Shown here: positions 43,214 to 52,395 of the stretch, one piece after another | How the letters are laid out: each line of letters starts with the position of its first letter | Position numbering within the stretch: position 1 is the first letter of the stretch | Source: Geobacteraceae bacterium | GTDB taxonomy: Bacteria > Desulfobacterota > Desulfuromonadia > Geobacterales > Geobacteraceae | Length of the DNA: 64,000 nucleotides | Direction of reading: 5' to 3' | Assembly: GCA_024281055.1 (NCBI GenBank) | Contig: JAMXLF010000024.1 | Span: forward strand, 1-64,000 | Translations under genes and position numbers: made by a program | The notes under the pieces: generated by a model | What the model was told of the DNA's origin: nothing | The model's database searches: none | What the model saw: only the letters and a program-made list of their open reading frames with translations

Positions 43214-44539
43214 ATGGCACTTAAGGAAACTCTCAAGCAGAAGATTGAAGCGTTCCGTCCGCGTACTACCCGGCTCGTCAAGGAGTTCGGCAAGGTTGTC
43301 ATCGACCAGGTGACTATCGACCAGTGCATCGGCGGCGCCCGTGACATCCGTTCTCTCGTCACCGACATCTCCTACCTCGATCCGCAGGAAGGGATCCGGT
43401 TCCGCGGCAAGACCATTCCCGAGACCTTTGAGGCGCTCCCCAAGGCTCAGGGTTCCGACTACCCGACCGTCGAGTCCTTCTGGCACTTCCTCCTCACCGG
43501 TGATGTCCCGAGCCAGGCTGAGGTGGACGAAGCCCTTGCCGAGTGGAAAGTCCGCCAGCAGGTCCCCCAGTATGTGTTCGACGCCATCCGCGCCCTGCCC
43601 AAGGAAAGCCACCCGATGGTGATGCTCTCCGTCGGTATCCTCGCCCTGCAGAAGGATTCCAAGTTCGCCGCTTTCTACAACTCCGGCAAGTTCAACAAGA
43701 TGGTTGCCTGGGAATCCGTGTACGAAGACGCCTACGATCTCGTTGCCCGCATCCCGATTATCGCCGCCTTCATCTACAACCTGAAGTATAAGGGCGACAA
43801 GCAGATCGCCATCGATCCGAAACTCGACTGTGGCGCCAACTTCGCCCACATGATCGGTCAGAGCGAGCAGTACAAGGACGTGGCCCGGATGTACTTCATC
43901 CTCCACTCCGACCACGAGTCCGGAAACGTCTCCGCCCACACCACCCACCTGGTGCATTCCGCCCTGTCGGATCCGTACTACGCTTATTCCGCCGGCCTTA
44001 ACGGTCTCGCTGGTCCGCTCCACGGCCTCGCAAACCAGGAAGTGCTCGACTGGACCATCAAGTTCCAGGAGAAATACTGCAAAGGGGTCGAGCCGACCAA
44101 GGAACTCGTCACGAAGGCCCTCTGGGATACCCTCAATGCCGGTCAGGTCGTCCCGGGTTACGGCCACGCCGTTCTCCGCAAGACGGATCCGCGCTACATG
44201 GCTCAGCGTGAATTCTGCCTCAAAACCCCGGGCCTCAAGGACGACCCGTTGTTCAAGCTGGTTGCCATGATCTTCGAGACCGCCCCGGGCGTCCTCATGG
44301 AGCACGGCAAGGCGAAGAACCCCTGGCCGAACGTTGATGCCCAGTCCGGCGTCATCCAGTGGTACTATGGCCTCAAAGAGTGGGACTTCTATACCGTCCT
44401 GTTCGGCGTCGGCCGTGCGCTCGGCTGCATGGCAAACATCACCTGGGACCGCGGTCTCGGCTACGCCATTGAGCGTCCCAAGTCCGTCACAACTGCCATG
44501 CTCGAGAAGTGGGCGGAAGAAGGCGGCCGCAAGTTCTAA
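43214..44539 (+). CDS. gltA: Citrate synthase, eukaryote-like type
   Basis: The enzyme joins acetyl-CoA and oxaloacetate to citrate, the entry of the TCA cycle used by Geobacter for acetate oxidation. The 441-residue protein shows SALSDPYYAYSAGLNGLAGP, followed by LHGLANQEVL (active-site His), PGYGHAVLRKTDPRY (His) and FETAPGVL (region of the Asp). The layout and length fit the group of bacterial enzymes close to mitochondrial citrate synthase. AAAGGAG is well placed before the ATG. The strong, pyrimidine-ending codon preference suggests high expression. Confidence 0.95.
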   Translation: MALKETLKQKIEAFRPRTTRLVKEFGKVVIDQVTIDQCIGGARDIRSLVTDISYLDPQEGIRFRGKTIPETFEALPKAQGSDYPTVESFWHFLLTGDVPSQAEVDEALAEWKVRQQVPQYVFDAIRALPKESHPMVMLSVGILALQKDSKFAAFYNSGKFNKMVAWESVYEDAYDLVARIPIIAAFIYNLKYKGDKQIAIDPKLDCGANFAHMIGQSEQYKDVARMYFILHSDHESGNVSAHTTHLVHSALSDPYYAYSAGLNGLAGPLHGLANQEVLDWTIKFQEKYCKGVEPTKELVTKALWDTLNAGQVVPGYGHAVLRKTDPRYMAQREFCLKTPGLKDDPLFKLVAMIFETAPGVLMEHGKAKNPWPNVDAQSGVIQWYYGLKEWDFYTVLFGVGRALGCMANITWDRGLGYAIERPKSVTTAMLEKWAEEGGRKF

Positions 44540-44550
44540 CCATACCTGCG

Positions 44551-44573
44551 GGGGGCGCAGTGACTGCGCCCCC
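44551..44573 (+). repeat. Hairpin immediately after citrate synthase
   Basis: GGGGGCGCAG and CTGCGCCCCC pair perfectly around TGA. No T run follows; it may stabilise the gltA mRNA end. Confidence 0.6.
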
Positions 44574-44585
44574 TTGGTTCCGCAA

Positions 44586-44623
44586 CAAAAAAAGGGAGAT
44601 GCGTTGTGCATCTCCCCTTTTTT
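44586..44623. terminator. Bidirectional terminator between gltA and the AMMECR1 gene
   Basis: An A run, GGGAGATGC, GTTGT, GCATCTCCC and a T run make a terminator that works in both directions for the convergent genes. Confidence 0.9.
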
Positions 44624-44643
44624 GTTCGCTCACAACCACCGAC

Positions 44644-45186
44644 CTAACTGAATACGTCAGCGCTGAAGATGTAAATATCAGCCCCTTCCTTCCAGTCGTC
44701 TCTTTTTAATCCTGCCTTGATGCAGGTCTGGCTGAGGAAGGTGTCTCTGTCCCATCCGTATTCGACTGCCACCTGGGGGAGAAGCACCCCGCGGAAAAAA
44801 TTCTTTTCCAGGTAGAGGCCGTGTGTCCCCACCTCGATCTCCTCAACGGAAGACACCTTCTGCAAAGGGGAAAGGACGGATATTTCCAGGTCGAAATCGT
44901 TAAGGTCTTCCTTTTTCATGGGATAAAAGCGGGGATCGCGGGTTGCGGCCGAAAGGGCCATCTCCTGAACCAGTTGGTAGAGTGGTTTGTCCGATGTAAA
45001 GTTACCGATGCAGCCGCGAAGCATGCCGTTCATTTTCACACACACAAAGCATCCGCGCATCTCAGTCAGAATCCCCGGTCGAACTTCGCGCGGCTGTATT
45101 TTTGCCCCCGTGATTGAGGCGATGATGGCTTCCCGGGCAAGCTCCAAAAGAAGCTTCTTGTCTTCAGCGGTCAGTTTTTTCGCCAC
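44644..45186 (-). CDS. AMMECR1 family protein
   Basis: The 180-residue protein carries the family's nearly invariant motif LRGCIGNF together with AATRDPRFYPM and DLEISVLSPLQKV. AMMECR1-domain proteins are found in all domains of life, often near MEMO1 and a radical SAM gene, but neither is next to it here. The molecular function is uncertain. Start GTG 45186 follows GGGGAGAAAA. It is divergent from the aldehyde dehydrogenase gene. Confidence 0.9.
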   Translation of the reverse strand: MAKKLTAEDKKLLLELAREAIIASITGAKIQPREVRPGILTEMRGCFVCVKMNGMLRGCIGNFTSDKPLYQLVQEMALSAATRDPRFYPMKKEDLNDFDLEISVLSPLQKVSSVEEIEVGTHGLYLEKNFFRGVLLPQVAVEYGWDRDTFLSQTCIKAGLKRDDWKEGADIYIFSADVFS

Positions 45187-45280
45187 GCTTTTTCTCCCCA
45201 GTATCTGTTGATAATAATAGCCTAATGTACTATATTGACGGAGGCTTGACAAGCGGGAACAACATCTCCAGGAGGTTGTC

Positions 45281-46708
45281 ATGGCGAAGCGTCACAGGGT
45301 TCTGATCGGTGGACAATGGGTTGGGGACGATTGGAATGGGATAGAGGTCGTCAATCCTTACGACGATACAGTGATCGGTGTCGTACCTGAAGCCTCGCCG
45401 GCTGCAGTAGAACAGGCCATCAGGGCGGCCCGGGCCGGTTTTGACACGATTTCCCGAATGCACGCCTATGAGCGTGCCGATATACTTGGGCGAGCCGCTG
45501 ATTTTATCCTGCGCGACAGGGAGGAGATTGCCGGAATTATTGCCAGGGAAGCGGGGAAATCCTGGAAATATGCCGTTGCCGAAGCTGAGCGCAGTGCCGA
45601 GACATTCCGTTTTGCGTCCATAGAGGCCAAGGCCAGTCATGGCGAGATCGTGCCGATGGATGCTTCGCCGGTTTCTGCCGGCCGGTTCGGCTTTTTCCTC
45701 CGCACCCCCATCGGAGTGATCGGCGCCATAACGCCCTTCAACTTTCCCTTGAATCTCGTTGCGCACAAGGTTGCGCCAGCCATCGCCGCCGGCAATTCTC
45801 TCGTGCTGAAGCCCGCCACTAAGACCCCTTTTTCCTCCATCAAACTTGCGGAGTTGCTGGCCGAGGCGGGGTTGCCGGCAGGAGGGCTGAACGTGGTAGT
45901 GGGAAGTGGCTCTACAGTCGGTAACCGGCTTGTCGAAGACGAGCGGCTCGCCATGATCACCTTTACCGGTAGCCCGCCGGTGGGTCGGGCGATCAAGTCG
46001 CGTGCCGGACTGAAGCGGGTTACTCTTGAACTCGGCTCCAACTCTCCGACCATAATCGACGAAGACGGAGATGTTGATCATGCGGTCTCCCGCTGCGTGG
46101 TGGGGAGCTTCGCCAACTCCGGCCAGGTCTGTATTTCGGTGCAACGGATATTTGTCCACCGGAGCAGGTACGATGAGTTTCTCGCCAAGTTTGTCGCGGC
46201 GACGAACAAGCTGCGGGTGGGGGACCCCTTTGACAAGGAATGCGACATCGGTCCGATGATTTCCAAGGACGAACTGCAAAGGGCCGTTTCCTGGCTTGAG
46301 GAAGCCAGGCGCCTTGGTGCTTGCGTCGCCGCAGGCGGGGAGGTGGTGGGGAACTGTCTTAAGCCGACCATTCTGACCGGAGTCACGCGTGATATGCAGG
46401 TTATGTGCTCCGAGGTTTTCGCGCCGATCGTCTCCGTTATCCCCTGCGACGACTTCGACACGGCACTGGAAATGGCTGACGACTCGGTATACGGTCTGCA
46501 GGCCGGGGTGTACACACGTGATATCAATAAGGCGTTCAAGGCTATCCGGAAGCTTGACGTGGGAGGGGTTATCATCAACGACATCCCCACTTTCCGGGTG
46601 GATCACATGCCCTACGGAGGGAATAAAGAAAGCGGCCTGGGGCGTGAGGGCGTCCGCTATGCCATGGAAGAAATGACAAATATCAAAATGGTCTGCATCA
46701 ACCTGTAA
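45281..46708 (+). CDS. NAD(P)-dependent aldehyde dehydrogenase
   Basis: This 475-residue aldehyde dehydrogenase superfamily member has the substrate-binding asparagine in TPFNFPLN, the coenzyme fold motif FTGSPPVGRAI, the catalytic Glu in LELGSNSP and the nucleophilic Cys in NSGQVCISVQR. It resembles succinate-semialdehyde/lactaldehyde-like and phosphonoacetaldehyde-like enzymes; the substrate cannot be assigned. CAGGAGG precedes the ATG. Confidence 0.92.
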   Translation: MAKRHRVLIGGQWVGDDWNGIEVVNPYDDTVIGVVPEASPAAVEQAIRAARAGFDTISRMHAYERADILGRAADFILRDREEIAGIIAREAGKSWKYAVAEAERSAETFRFASIEAKASHGEIVPMDASPVSAGRFGFFLRTPIGVIGAITPFNFPLNLVAHKVAPAIAAGNSLVLKPATKTPFSSIKLAELLAEAGLPAGGLNVVVGSGSTVGNRLVEDERLAMITFTGSPPVGRAIKSRAGLKRVTLELGSNSPTIIDEDGDVDHAVSRCVVGSFANSGQVCISVQRIFVHRSRYDEFLAKFVAATNKLRVGDPFDKECDIGPMISKDELQRAVSWLEEARRLGACVAAGGEVVGNCLKPTILTGVTRDMQVMCSEVFAPIVSVIPCDDFDTALEMADDSVYGLQAGVYTRDINKAFKAIRKLDVGGVIINDIPTFRVDHMPYGGNKESGLGREGVRYAMEEMTNIKMVCINL

Positions 46709-46793
46709 CGGACGGAAAAGCTTAAAGATATAGCTTCTTGGTGATAAATGGTTGAAATAGTGGTACAAAAAAACGGAATCCGTTAAAAAAATC

Positions 46794-46821
46794 TTGACAT
46801 TTAATTTAATGGTAGTATATT
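46794..46821 (+). promoter_or_regulatory. Sigma-70 promoter of the small lipoprotein gene
   Basis: TTGACA (46794-46799) and TATATT (46816-46821) are separated by 16 bases, a near-consensus promoter. Upstream lies a short dyad AACGGA-A-TCCGTT flanked by A runs. Confidence 0.75.
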
Positions 46822-46893
46822 TCGCTTCTGTTGTGTCTGGAAAACCATGCGCTTTGCGCTACGATGGTAATTAAAAAAAGAAAAGAGGTGATT

Positions 46894-47106
46894 ATGTCAA
46901 TGAAAAAACTGATCTCTTTCGCTCTGTGTCTTACGCTGGCCCTCGCTTTTGCAGGTTGCAAGCCGAAGGAAGAGGCTCCGAAGCCTGCTGAAGCTCCGAA
47001 AGCTGAAGCTCCGGCTCCTGCGCAGAAGCCGATGTCTTCCGCCAAGGCTCCGGCCGCTGCTCCGGCTATGCCCGCCGCTCCGGCTGCCCCGGCAGAGAAG
47101 AAGTAA
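46894..47106 (+). CDS. Small Ala/Pro-rich lipoprotein
   Basis: This 70-residue protein has a signal MSMKKLISFALCLTLALAFA ending in lipobox FAGC. The mature part, about 49 residues, is almost only Lys, Glu, Ala and Pro, with repeats of EAPKPAEAPKAEAPAPA. It is probably a small membrane-anchored spacer or cell-wall-associated peptide. A near-consensus promoter and a clear terminator enclose it, and AAGAGGTG precedes the ATG, so it is likely abundant. There is no known family. Confidence 0.8.
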   Translation: MSMKKLISFALCLTLALAFAGCKPKEEAPKPAEAPKAEAPAPAQKPMSSAKAPAAAPAMPAAPAAPAEKK

Positions 47107-47137
47107 CTTTCCCGAACAGCTGGTTTTTCACGGGACG

Positions 47138-47175
47138 AATAGCCTACAGAATCAATTCTGTAGGCTATTTTATTT
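47138..47175 (+). terminator. Terminator of the small lipoprotein gene
   Basis: AATAGCCTACAGAAT pairs with ATTCTGTAGGCTATT around CA, followed by TTATTT. Confidence 0.9.
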
Positions 47176-47192
47176 ACCGGGACAAAATCTCC

Positions 47193-47221
47193 TTGACAAT
47201 CGCCGGGTTACGTGGTATTTG
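47193..47221 (+). promoter_or_regulatory. Sigma-70 promoter of ndk
   Basis: TTGACA (47193-47198) and TATTTG (47216-47221) are 17 bases apart, about 45 bases before the ndk start. Confidence 0.65.
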
Positions 47222-47265
47222 AGACGGTCATTCAAACTCTCGGTCGATAAAACTCAGGAGGAAAG

Positions 47266-47679
47266 ATGGAAAAAACATTTGCGATCATCAAGCCTGATGC
47301 AGTGGAAAGAAACATCACCGGCAAAATAATCGACAGGATCGAAGCTGCCGGATTCAGGATCTGTGGGATAAAGAAACTCTTCCTCGCCAAAGCGGAAGCA
47401 GAGGGATTTTATTACGTACACAAGGAGCGACCCTTCTTTAACGATCTCTGCACCTTCATGTCGCGGAGCCCGGTGGTGGTCATGGTGTTGGAGCAGGAGA
47501 ATGCCATTGTCAAGTGGCGCGAACTGATGGGTGCTACGAATCCTGCCAACGCCGAAGCCGGCACCATCCGCAAGGAATTCGGGGTCAGTATCGAAGAAAA
47601 TACCGTCCATGGTTCCGATTCCCCCGAGTCCGCCGCTTTCGAAATTCCGTACTTTTTCAGCCAGCTCGAACTGGTCTGA
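47266..47679 (+). CDS. ndk: Nucleoside diphosphate kinase
   Basis: The enzyme moves the terminal phosphate between nucleoside triphosphates and diphosphates. The 137-residue sequence begins [16 protein letters not shown]. It has the ATP-site segment [18 protein letters not shown] and the phosphohistidine in [22 protein letters not shown] precedes the ATG. The gene has its own promoter and terminator. Confidence 0.97.
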   Translation: MEKTFAIIKPDAVERNITGKIIDRIEAAGFRICGIKKLFLAKAEAEGFYYVHKERPFFNDLCTFMSRSPVVVMVLEQENAIVKWRELMGATNPANAEAGTIRKEFGVSIEENTVHGSDSPESAAFEIPYFFSQLELV

Positions 47680-47702
47680 GCGCACACCTCTCCCGCAATA
47701 TG

Positions 47703-47725
47703 GCCCTTCCCATGAAGGGCTTTTT
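47703..47725 (+). terminator. Terminator of ndk
   Basis: GCCCTTC and GAAGGGC pair around CCAT, followed by five T. It lies 16 bases before the rlmN start. Confidence 0.8.
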
Positions 47726-47740
47726 CATATCCACAGCACT

Positions 47741-48778
47741 ATGCATAAAGTCGACATAAAGAATTTCACCATTGAAGGACTGGAGGCTTTTCTTGCCGGA
47801 CAGGGCAAGGAGCGTTATCGGGCGAGACAGATCTTCAAGTGGCTTTACCAGAAGGATGCGGCAACATTTGCGGAGATGTCCAACCTCTCCAAGGAGTTCC
47901 GCCGGGAGCTTGAAGAGTCGACTTTCGTCAGCCGGCTTAAGCCTGAGGTGGTCGAAGTAGCCACGGACGGAACGCGGAAGTATCTGTTTCGTCTGGAGGA
48001 TGGCAACAGTATCGAATCTGTATTAATTCCTGACGAAGACCGCAACACCCTCTGTATCTCCAGCCAGGTGGGGTGTGCCATGGCATGTGAATTCTGTCTT
48101 ACTGGCACATTTCGGTTGACGCGCAACCTTAGCTGTGCGGAGATTGTCAATCAGGTCTGCGCAGTGAAACAGGACGCTGAGGTCAGAAACATTGTCTTCA
48201 TGGGAATGGGGGAGCCGCTTGCCAATCTGGACAACGTTATCCGGGCCTTGAAGATTCTTACCTGTCCCGATGGACTCCAGTTCTCCACCCGCCGGGTAAC
48301 GGTTTCAACCGCCGGCCTGATCCCGGAGATGGCTCTTCTGGGTAAGTCTGTCACGGTGAACCTGGCAGTTTCTCTCAATGCGACCACCGATGAGCTGCGC
48401 GACCGCCTCATGCCGATCAACAGGAAGTATCCGCTCCGTGAGCTCATGGCTGCTTGTAAAAATTTCCCCCTGCCGGCCAGGCGGATGATCACGTTCGAGT
48501 ACGTCATGCTCGGCGGGGTGAACGACACCCTGGATGATGCGAAGCGCCTGGTGAGGCTGATTAGCAATGTCCCGGCCAAGGTGAACCTCATCCCGTTCAA
48601 CGAACATGAAGGGTGCTCTTTCAGAAAACCCGACCAGGAAACCATTGACCGCTTCCACCGGTTCCTGCTTGATAAGCATATCACGGTCATCACCCGGGCG
48701 AGCAGGGGAGCCGACATCTCGGCCGCCTGCGGGCAGTTGAAGGGAAGGCTGGAAAAGCGGGGGCAGGACGGGGGGTAG
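47741..48778 (+). CDS. rlmN: Dual-specificity rRNA/tRNA methyltransferase RlmN
   Basis: This radical SAM enzyme methylates C2 of A2503 in 23S rRNA and A37 in some tRNAs. The 345-residue protein has the C-x3-C-x2-C motif in [30 protein letters not shown], and the C-terminal cysteine in [13 protein letters not shown]. It probably starts at ATG 47741 ([17 protein letters not shown]), where homology begins; no clear Shine-Dalgarno is seen and the ndk terminator lies right upstream. The frame open to 47531 overlaps ndk and is not real. Confidence 0.93.
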   Translation: MHKVDIKNFTIEGLEAFLAGQGKERYRARQIFKWLYQKDAATFAEMSNLSKEFRRELEESTFVSRLKPEVVEVATDGTRKYLFRLEDGNSIESVLIPDEDRNTLCISSQVGCAMACEFCLTGTFRLTRNLSCAEIVNQVCAVKQDAEVRNIVFMGMGEPLANLDNVIRALKILTCPDGLQFSTRRVTVSTAGLIPEMALLGKSVTVNLAVSLNATTDELRDRLMPINRKYPLRELMAACKNFPLPARRMITFEYVMLGGVNDTLDDAKRLVRLISNVPAKVNLIPFNEHEGCSFRKPDQETIDRFHRFLLDKHITVITRASRGADISAACGQLKGRLEKRGQDGG

Positions 48779-48837
48779 GTTGTCCTGGGGGCTGTACCTG
48801 TTGCTACTTTAATTCTCTATGTTTAACAGGAGGCGAG

Positions 48838-49701
48838 ATGTCTGAACAGATCATCGGCGTGATCGGTGGCAGTGGACTCTACGAAATGGAAGGGTTGACC
48901 GGAATCCAACGCGTAGCAGTTGATACGCCGTTCGGCAAGCCCTCCGACGACTACATCACCGGAACCCTCGACGGAGTTCGGATGGTGTTCCTACCCCGTC
49001 ACGGCAAGGGGCACCGGTTCATGCCGTCAGAGGTGAATTACCGGGCCAATATTTACGGCATGAAAAAGCTCGGTGCCGAGCGGATCATTTCCGTGTCGGC
49101 GGTGGGGAGCATGAGGGAAGAGATAGTCCCCGGCCACATCGTCATACCCGACCAATTCATCGACCGGACCAAAGGAATACGGAAGGACACCTTCTTCGGC
49201 AACGGCGTCGTCGGCCATGTCCAGTTTGCCGACCCGGTCTGCGCGGACCTCTCGGCGGTCCTCTACGATGCGGCCAGGGAGGCCGGCGCTACGGTGCATA
49301 AGGGGGGGGCCTACGTCTGCATGGAAGGGCCTGCTTTCTCCACCCGCGCCGAGTCCCGCATGTACCGCACTTTTGACGTGTCGGTGATCGGCATGACCAA
49401 TCTCACCGAGGCGAAGCTCGCCCGGGAGGCGGAAATCTGCTACGGGGTGATCGCTCTTTCCACCGATTATGACTGTTGGCACGCGGCCCATGAGGACGTA
49501 TCGATCGAAGGGGTCCTGACAATTATCAGGAATAATGTAGCCATGGCGAAGAACATCATCAGGCACGCCGTGGGCCGGATCGCCAGGGAACGGAGTTGCC
49601 CCTGCGCCGAGGCGCTCAAGTACGCCATAATCAGCGACAGAAAGGTCATTCCGGTCGAAACACGCGAGAACCTGGCGTTGCTCATGGGCAAGTATCTGTG
49701 A
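48838..49701 (+). CDS. mtnP: S-methyl-5'-thioadenosine phosphorylase
   Basis: The enzyme splits methylthioadenosine with phosphate into adenine and methylthioribose-1-phosphate. The 287-residue sequence starts with IGVIGGSGLYEMEGL. It also carries FLPRHGKGH, YVCMEGPAFSTRAESRMYR and the purine-binding region STDYDCWH. CAGGAGGCGAG precedes the ATG. The PfkB-type kinase gene follows after 50 bases and may act on a related nucleoside or sugar. Confidence 0.93.
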   Translation: MSEQIIGVIGGSGLYEMEGLTGIQRVAVDTPFGKPSDDYITGTLDGVRMVFLPRHGKGHRFMPSEVNYRANIYGMKKLGAERIISVSAVGSMREEIVPGHIVIPDQFIDRTKGIRKDTFFGNGVVGHVQFADPVCADLSAVLYDAAREAGATVHKGGAYVCMEGPAFSTRAESRMYRTFDVSVIGMTNLTEAKLAREAEICYGVIALSTDYDCWHAAHEDVSIEGVLTIIRNNVAMAKNIIRHAVGRIARERSCPCAEALKYAIISDRKVIPVETRENLALLMGKYL

Positions 49702-49751
49702 GGTTGTTTTTACAGACTCAATCGCCCTTACCGTTCATTTAGGAGATTAGT

Positions 49752-50681
49752 ATGTCCATCCTCGTTGTTGGCTCCGTTGCCTATGACTCCGTCGAAACTC
49801 CATTCGGAAAAGAAGAACGAATTTTGGGTGGGTCTGCCACCTATTTTTCTACCTCGGCGAGCTTTTTCAGTGACGTCAATCTTGTCGCCGTGGTCGGAGA
49901 GGATTTTGCCCAGGAGCATGTCGATTTCCTCAGTTCACGTGCCATCGATCTCAGGGGGCTTACCCGGGTGCCGGGCGAAACGTTCCATTGGAAGGGACGT
50001 TACGGGTATGATCTGAATGAGGCTCAGACCCTTGAGACTCACCTCAACGTCTTTGAAAGTTTCAGGCCGCAGATTCCCGCGGAATACACTGCCGCGGATT
50101 ATCTCTTTCTTGCAAACATTGATCCGGAACTCCAGATGGAAGTTCTGAGCCAGGTGTCTCGGCCCCGGGTCGTCGCCTGCGACACCATGAACTTCTGGAT
50201 TGCATCAAAGCCGGAGGCCCTCAGGAAGATCATCGAACGGGTGGATATCTTCATCATCAACGAAGGGGAGGCTCGCCAACTTTCCGGAGAACCGAACCTT
50301 GTCAAGGCGGCGCGTCGCATCCTCGACATGGGCGTAAAAACGCTCATCATCAAGCGTGGGGAGTATGGTGTCCTCATGTTTAACGGCGCATCGGTTTTCG
50401 CCGCTCCGGCCTATCCTCTCGAAGAGGTTTTCGATCCGACCGGAGCCGGGGATACCTTCGCCGGCGGCTTTATGGGGTATCTGGCCAACACTGGTGACGT
50501 GTCGGAGGAGGGAATACGGCAGGCCATCATCTTCGGGAGTGTCATGGCATCGTTCAACGTGGAGGACTTCAGCCTGAACCGGCTCAAGCGCCTTGATTAT
50601 GGGGAAATCGAGGAGCGAGTCAGGTATTTCAAGGCAATGACTCATTTTCAAGGACTTCCCGCTGCCGGGAGCCCGAAATAA
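49752..50681 (+). CDS. PfkB family sugar or nucleoside kinase
   Basis: This 309-residue ribokinase-like kinase has an N-terminal VGSVAYDSVETPFG, an internal IINEGEARQLSG and the anion-hole/catalytic motif DPTGAGDTFAGGFMGYL at about 228-244. Relatives near mtnP are often annotated as adenosine- or ribokinase-like; the substrate is not evident. AGGAGATTAGT precedes the ATG. It probably forms a salvage pair with mtnP. Confidence 0.87.
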   Translation: MSILVVGSVAYDSVETPFGKEERILGGSATYFSTSASFFSDVNLVAVVGEDFAQEHVDFLSSRAIDLRGLTRVPGETFHWKGRYGYDLNEAQTLETHLNVFESFRPQIPAEYTAADYLFLANIDPELQMEVLSQVSRPRVVACDTMNFWIASKPEALRKIIERVDIFIINEGEARQLSGEPNLVKAARRILDMGVKTLIIKRGEYGVLMFNGASVFAAPAYPLEEVFDPTGAGDTFAGGFMGYLANTGDVSEEGIRQAIIFGSVMASFNVEDFSLNRLKRLDYGEIEERVRYFKAMTHFQGLPAAGSPK

Positions 50682-50693
50682 GGGAGAGGAGCA

Positions 50694-50722
50694 TTGACAA
50701 TAGCCGGCAAATCTGCTAGGTA
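50694..50722 (+). promoter_or_regulatory. Promoter of the TPR-rodZ block
   Basis: TTGACA (50694-50699) and TAGGTA (50717-50722) are 17 bases apart, starting a few bases after the kinase stop. The -10 is weak. Confidence 0.5.
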
Positions 50723-50785
50723 TTACTCGGAATATTCTGCTCTTGTGAGTGATCCCGACGGTAAACGGTTTTCCTGAGGCATGCG

Positions 50786-51535
50786 ATGAACGCGAGAAAT
50801 CTCCCTCTGTATGGGGTGCTGCTGCTTCTTCAGTTGAATGCGGCTTGCGTCTCAACCGAAGCCAGCAAGCGGGCATCCTATCATTACCAGATGGGGGTAT
50901 CCTATCTGGCTGAAAATAATGCAACCGCCGCGTTGGTAGAGTTGTCTGAAGCAGAGAAGATCGATCCTAATAACCCCGACCTACAGAATAACCTGGGATT
51001 GGCTTATTTCAGGAAGGGCCGCTATGATATCGCCGAGCAGAAATTTCTTCGGGCCATTGCCCTGAAACCGGAATTCACCGAAGCGCGCAACAATCTTGCC
51101 CTTGACTATCTGCAGATGAAGCGTTGGGATGATGCCATCCATGAGTTTAAGCTGGTAACGGAGGACATCTTCTATCAGAACCAGGAGCCGGCGTTCATTA
51201 ATCTGGGAATTGCCTATCTCAGCAAGGGGGAGTACCCGAAGGCCCTTGTCACGCTCAAGTCGGTGGTCAGCAATTATCCACGCAATCCCATCGCAAGGGT
51301 GTATCTGGGTAAAGTATATTTCGCCCTCGACAAGGTGGACCAGGCAATCAGTGAATATCAGAAAGCGGTGGAGATCAACAAGGAATATGCCAATGCCCAT
51401 TATCAACTTGCCCTTGCCTATCTGAAAGTCAAGGACAACCGAGCGGCTCTCACTTCCTTCAAGGAAGTCCTTCGCATTGCTCCCGATTCTGATATAGGAC
51501 GGCTTTCCCTGGAATATCTCGAGTTGCTCAAATGA
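50786..51535 (+). CDS. TPR-repeat lipoprotein
   Basis: The 249-residue protein has a short lipoprotein signal (lipobox NAAC). About six tetratricopeptide repeats follow across residues 30-245 (YHYQMGVSYLAENNATAALV; NNLGLAYFRKGRYDIAEQKF). Its layout resembles PilF/PilW-type pilotins or NlpI-like scaffolds. Its TGA overlaps the ATG of the RodZ-like gene (ATGA), so the two are probably translated together. Confidence 0.87.
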   Translation: MNARNLPLYGVLLLLQLNAACVSTEASKRASYHYQMGVSYLAENNATAALVELSEAEKIDPNNPDLQNNLGLAYFRKGRYDIAEQKFLRAIALKPEFTEARNNLALDYLQMKRWDDAIHEFKLVTEDIFYQNQEPAFINLGIAYLSKGEYPKALVTLKSVVSNYPRNPIARVYLGKVYFALDKVDQAISEYQKAVEINKEYANAHYQLALAYLKVKDNRAALTSFKEVLRIAPDSDIGRLSLEYLELLK

Positions 51536-52368
51536 GGGGTAGTGTGCCTGAAACTGTTAACGAGAACAGGGCAGGGCAACCGGTCGGTGCGTATCTCCGG
51601 ACGATTCGCGAGTCGCGGGGGCTGACGCTTGAAGATGTGGCTTCAGTAACGAGGATCGGCAAGAATTACCTGCTGGCCATTGAAGAAGGCACATTCGAAA
51701 AACTCCCCAGTTCTACATATATCAAGGGTTTTCTGCGTGTTTACGCCTCTTATCTTGGCCTTTCCAGTGACGAAATTATCGCCAGGTTCGAGCCGGTCAC
51801 TGCTTCCCGCACTGCCACGGCACATGAGCAGAGCTCATCCGGTTTATCGAACGAGAAGAGGATGTGTCCAAAGGTCGGCGGCCGAGGTCGGTGGCTCACT
51901 TCCCTGGCCCTTCTTGCACTTGTCATAGCGGCTGCTTACCTTTTTGGTGAAAAGCCGGAGCGAACGAATCCGGCACCTCTTTCCGCTCCGGTTACACCGA
52001 CAGCGACCCAGGTTGCTGCCATTCAGCCTGCCCGGTCAACGAGCACTTCCCCTCTCCCGCCGGTTGCCGTCGTGACATCTCAGGCTGTCCCCCCGGCGAG
52101 TGGCACCTCATCATTCCCGGGAATAATCCTTCGGCTGAAGGTCAATCAGGACAGCCTGCTCAGCATTACCATCGACGATTCCATTACTCAGCAGTACGAC
52201 CTGAAGGCAGGCGATCTTATCGAGTGGAAAGCCGAACGGCAGTTTGCCCTCGATCTTGGCAATGCCGGAGGGGTTGAGGCCGAGTTCAACGGTAGGGCAC
52301 TCAAACCGTTTGGGGAAAAAGGCCGGTCGGCGCATGTTGTGCTAAAGGCCAATAATTCAGAAGGATAA
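51532..52368 (+). CDS. RodZ-like helix-turn-helix membrane protein
   Basis: The 278-residue protein has a cytoplasmic HTH_25 domain (about 15-85: GAYLRTIRESRGLTLEDVAS, then YIKGFLRVYASYLGL), a transmembrane helix near 120-140 (WLTSLALLALVIAAAYLFG), a Pro/Thr linker, and a C-terminal DUF4115 beta domain. RodZ links MreB to the cell-wall machinery. Here the linker is short, and the pair with a TPR lipoprotein may work in pilus or shape control. Confidence 0.87.
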   Translation: MRGSVPETVNENRAGQPVGAYLRTIRESRGLTLEDVASVTRIGKNYLLAIEEGTFEKLPSSTYIKGFLRVYASYLGLSSDEIIARFEPVTASRTATAHEQSSSGLSNEKRMCPKVGGRGRWLTSLALLALVIAAAYLFGEKPERTNPAPLSAPVTPTATQVAAIQPARSTSTSPLPPVAVVTSQAVPPASGTSSFPGIILRLKVNQDSLLSITIDDSITQQYDLKAGDLIEWKAERQFALDLGNAGGVEAEFNGRALKPFGEKGRSAHVVLKANNSEG

Positions 52369-52395
52369 TCAGCTTTCGGTACAATCAAGGAGAGT

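Noticed and set aside
43205-44611. 468-codon frame opposite citrate synthase
   Set aside because: Caused by the strong codon bias of gltA; no recognisable protein features.
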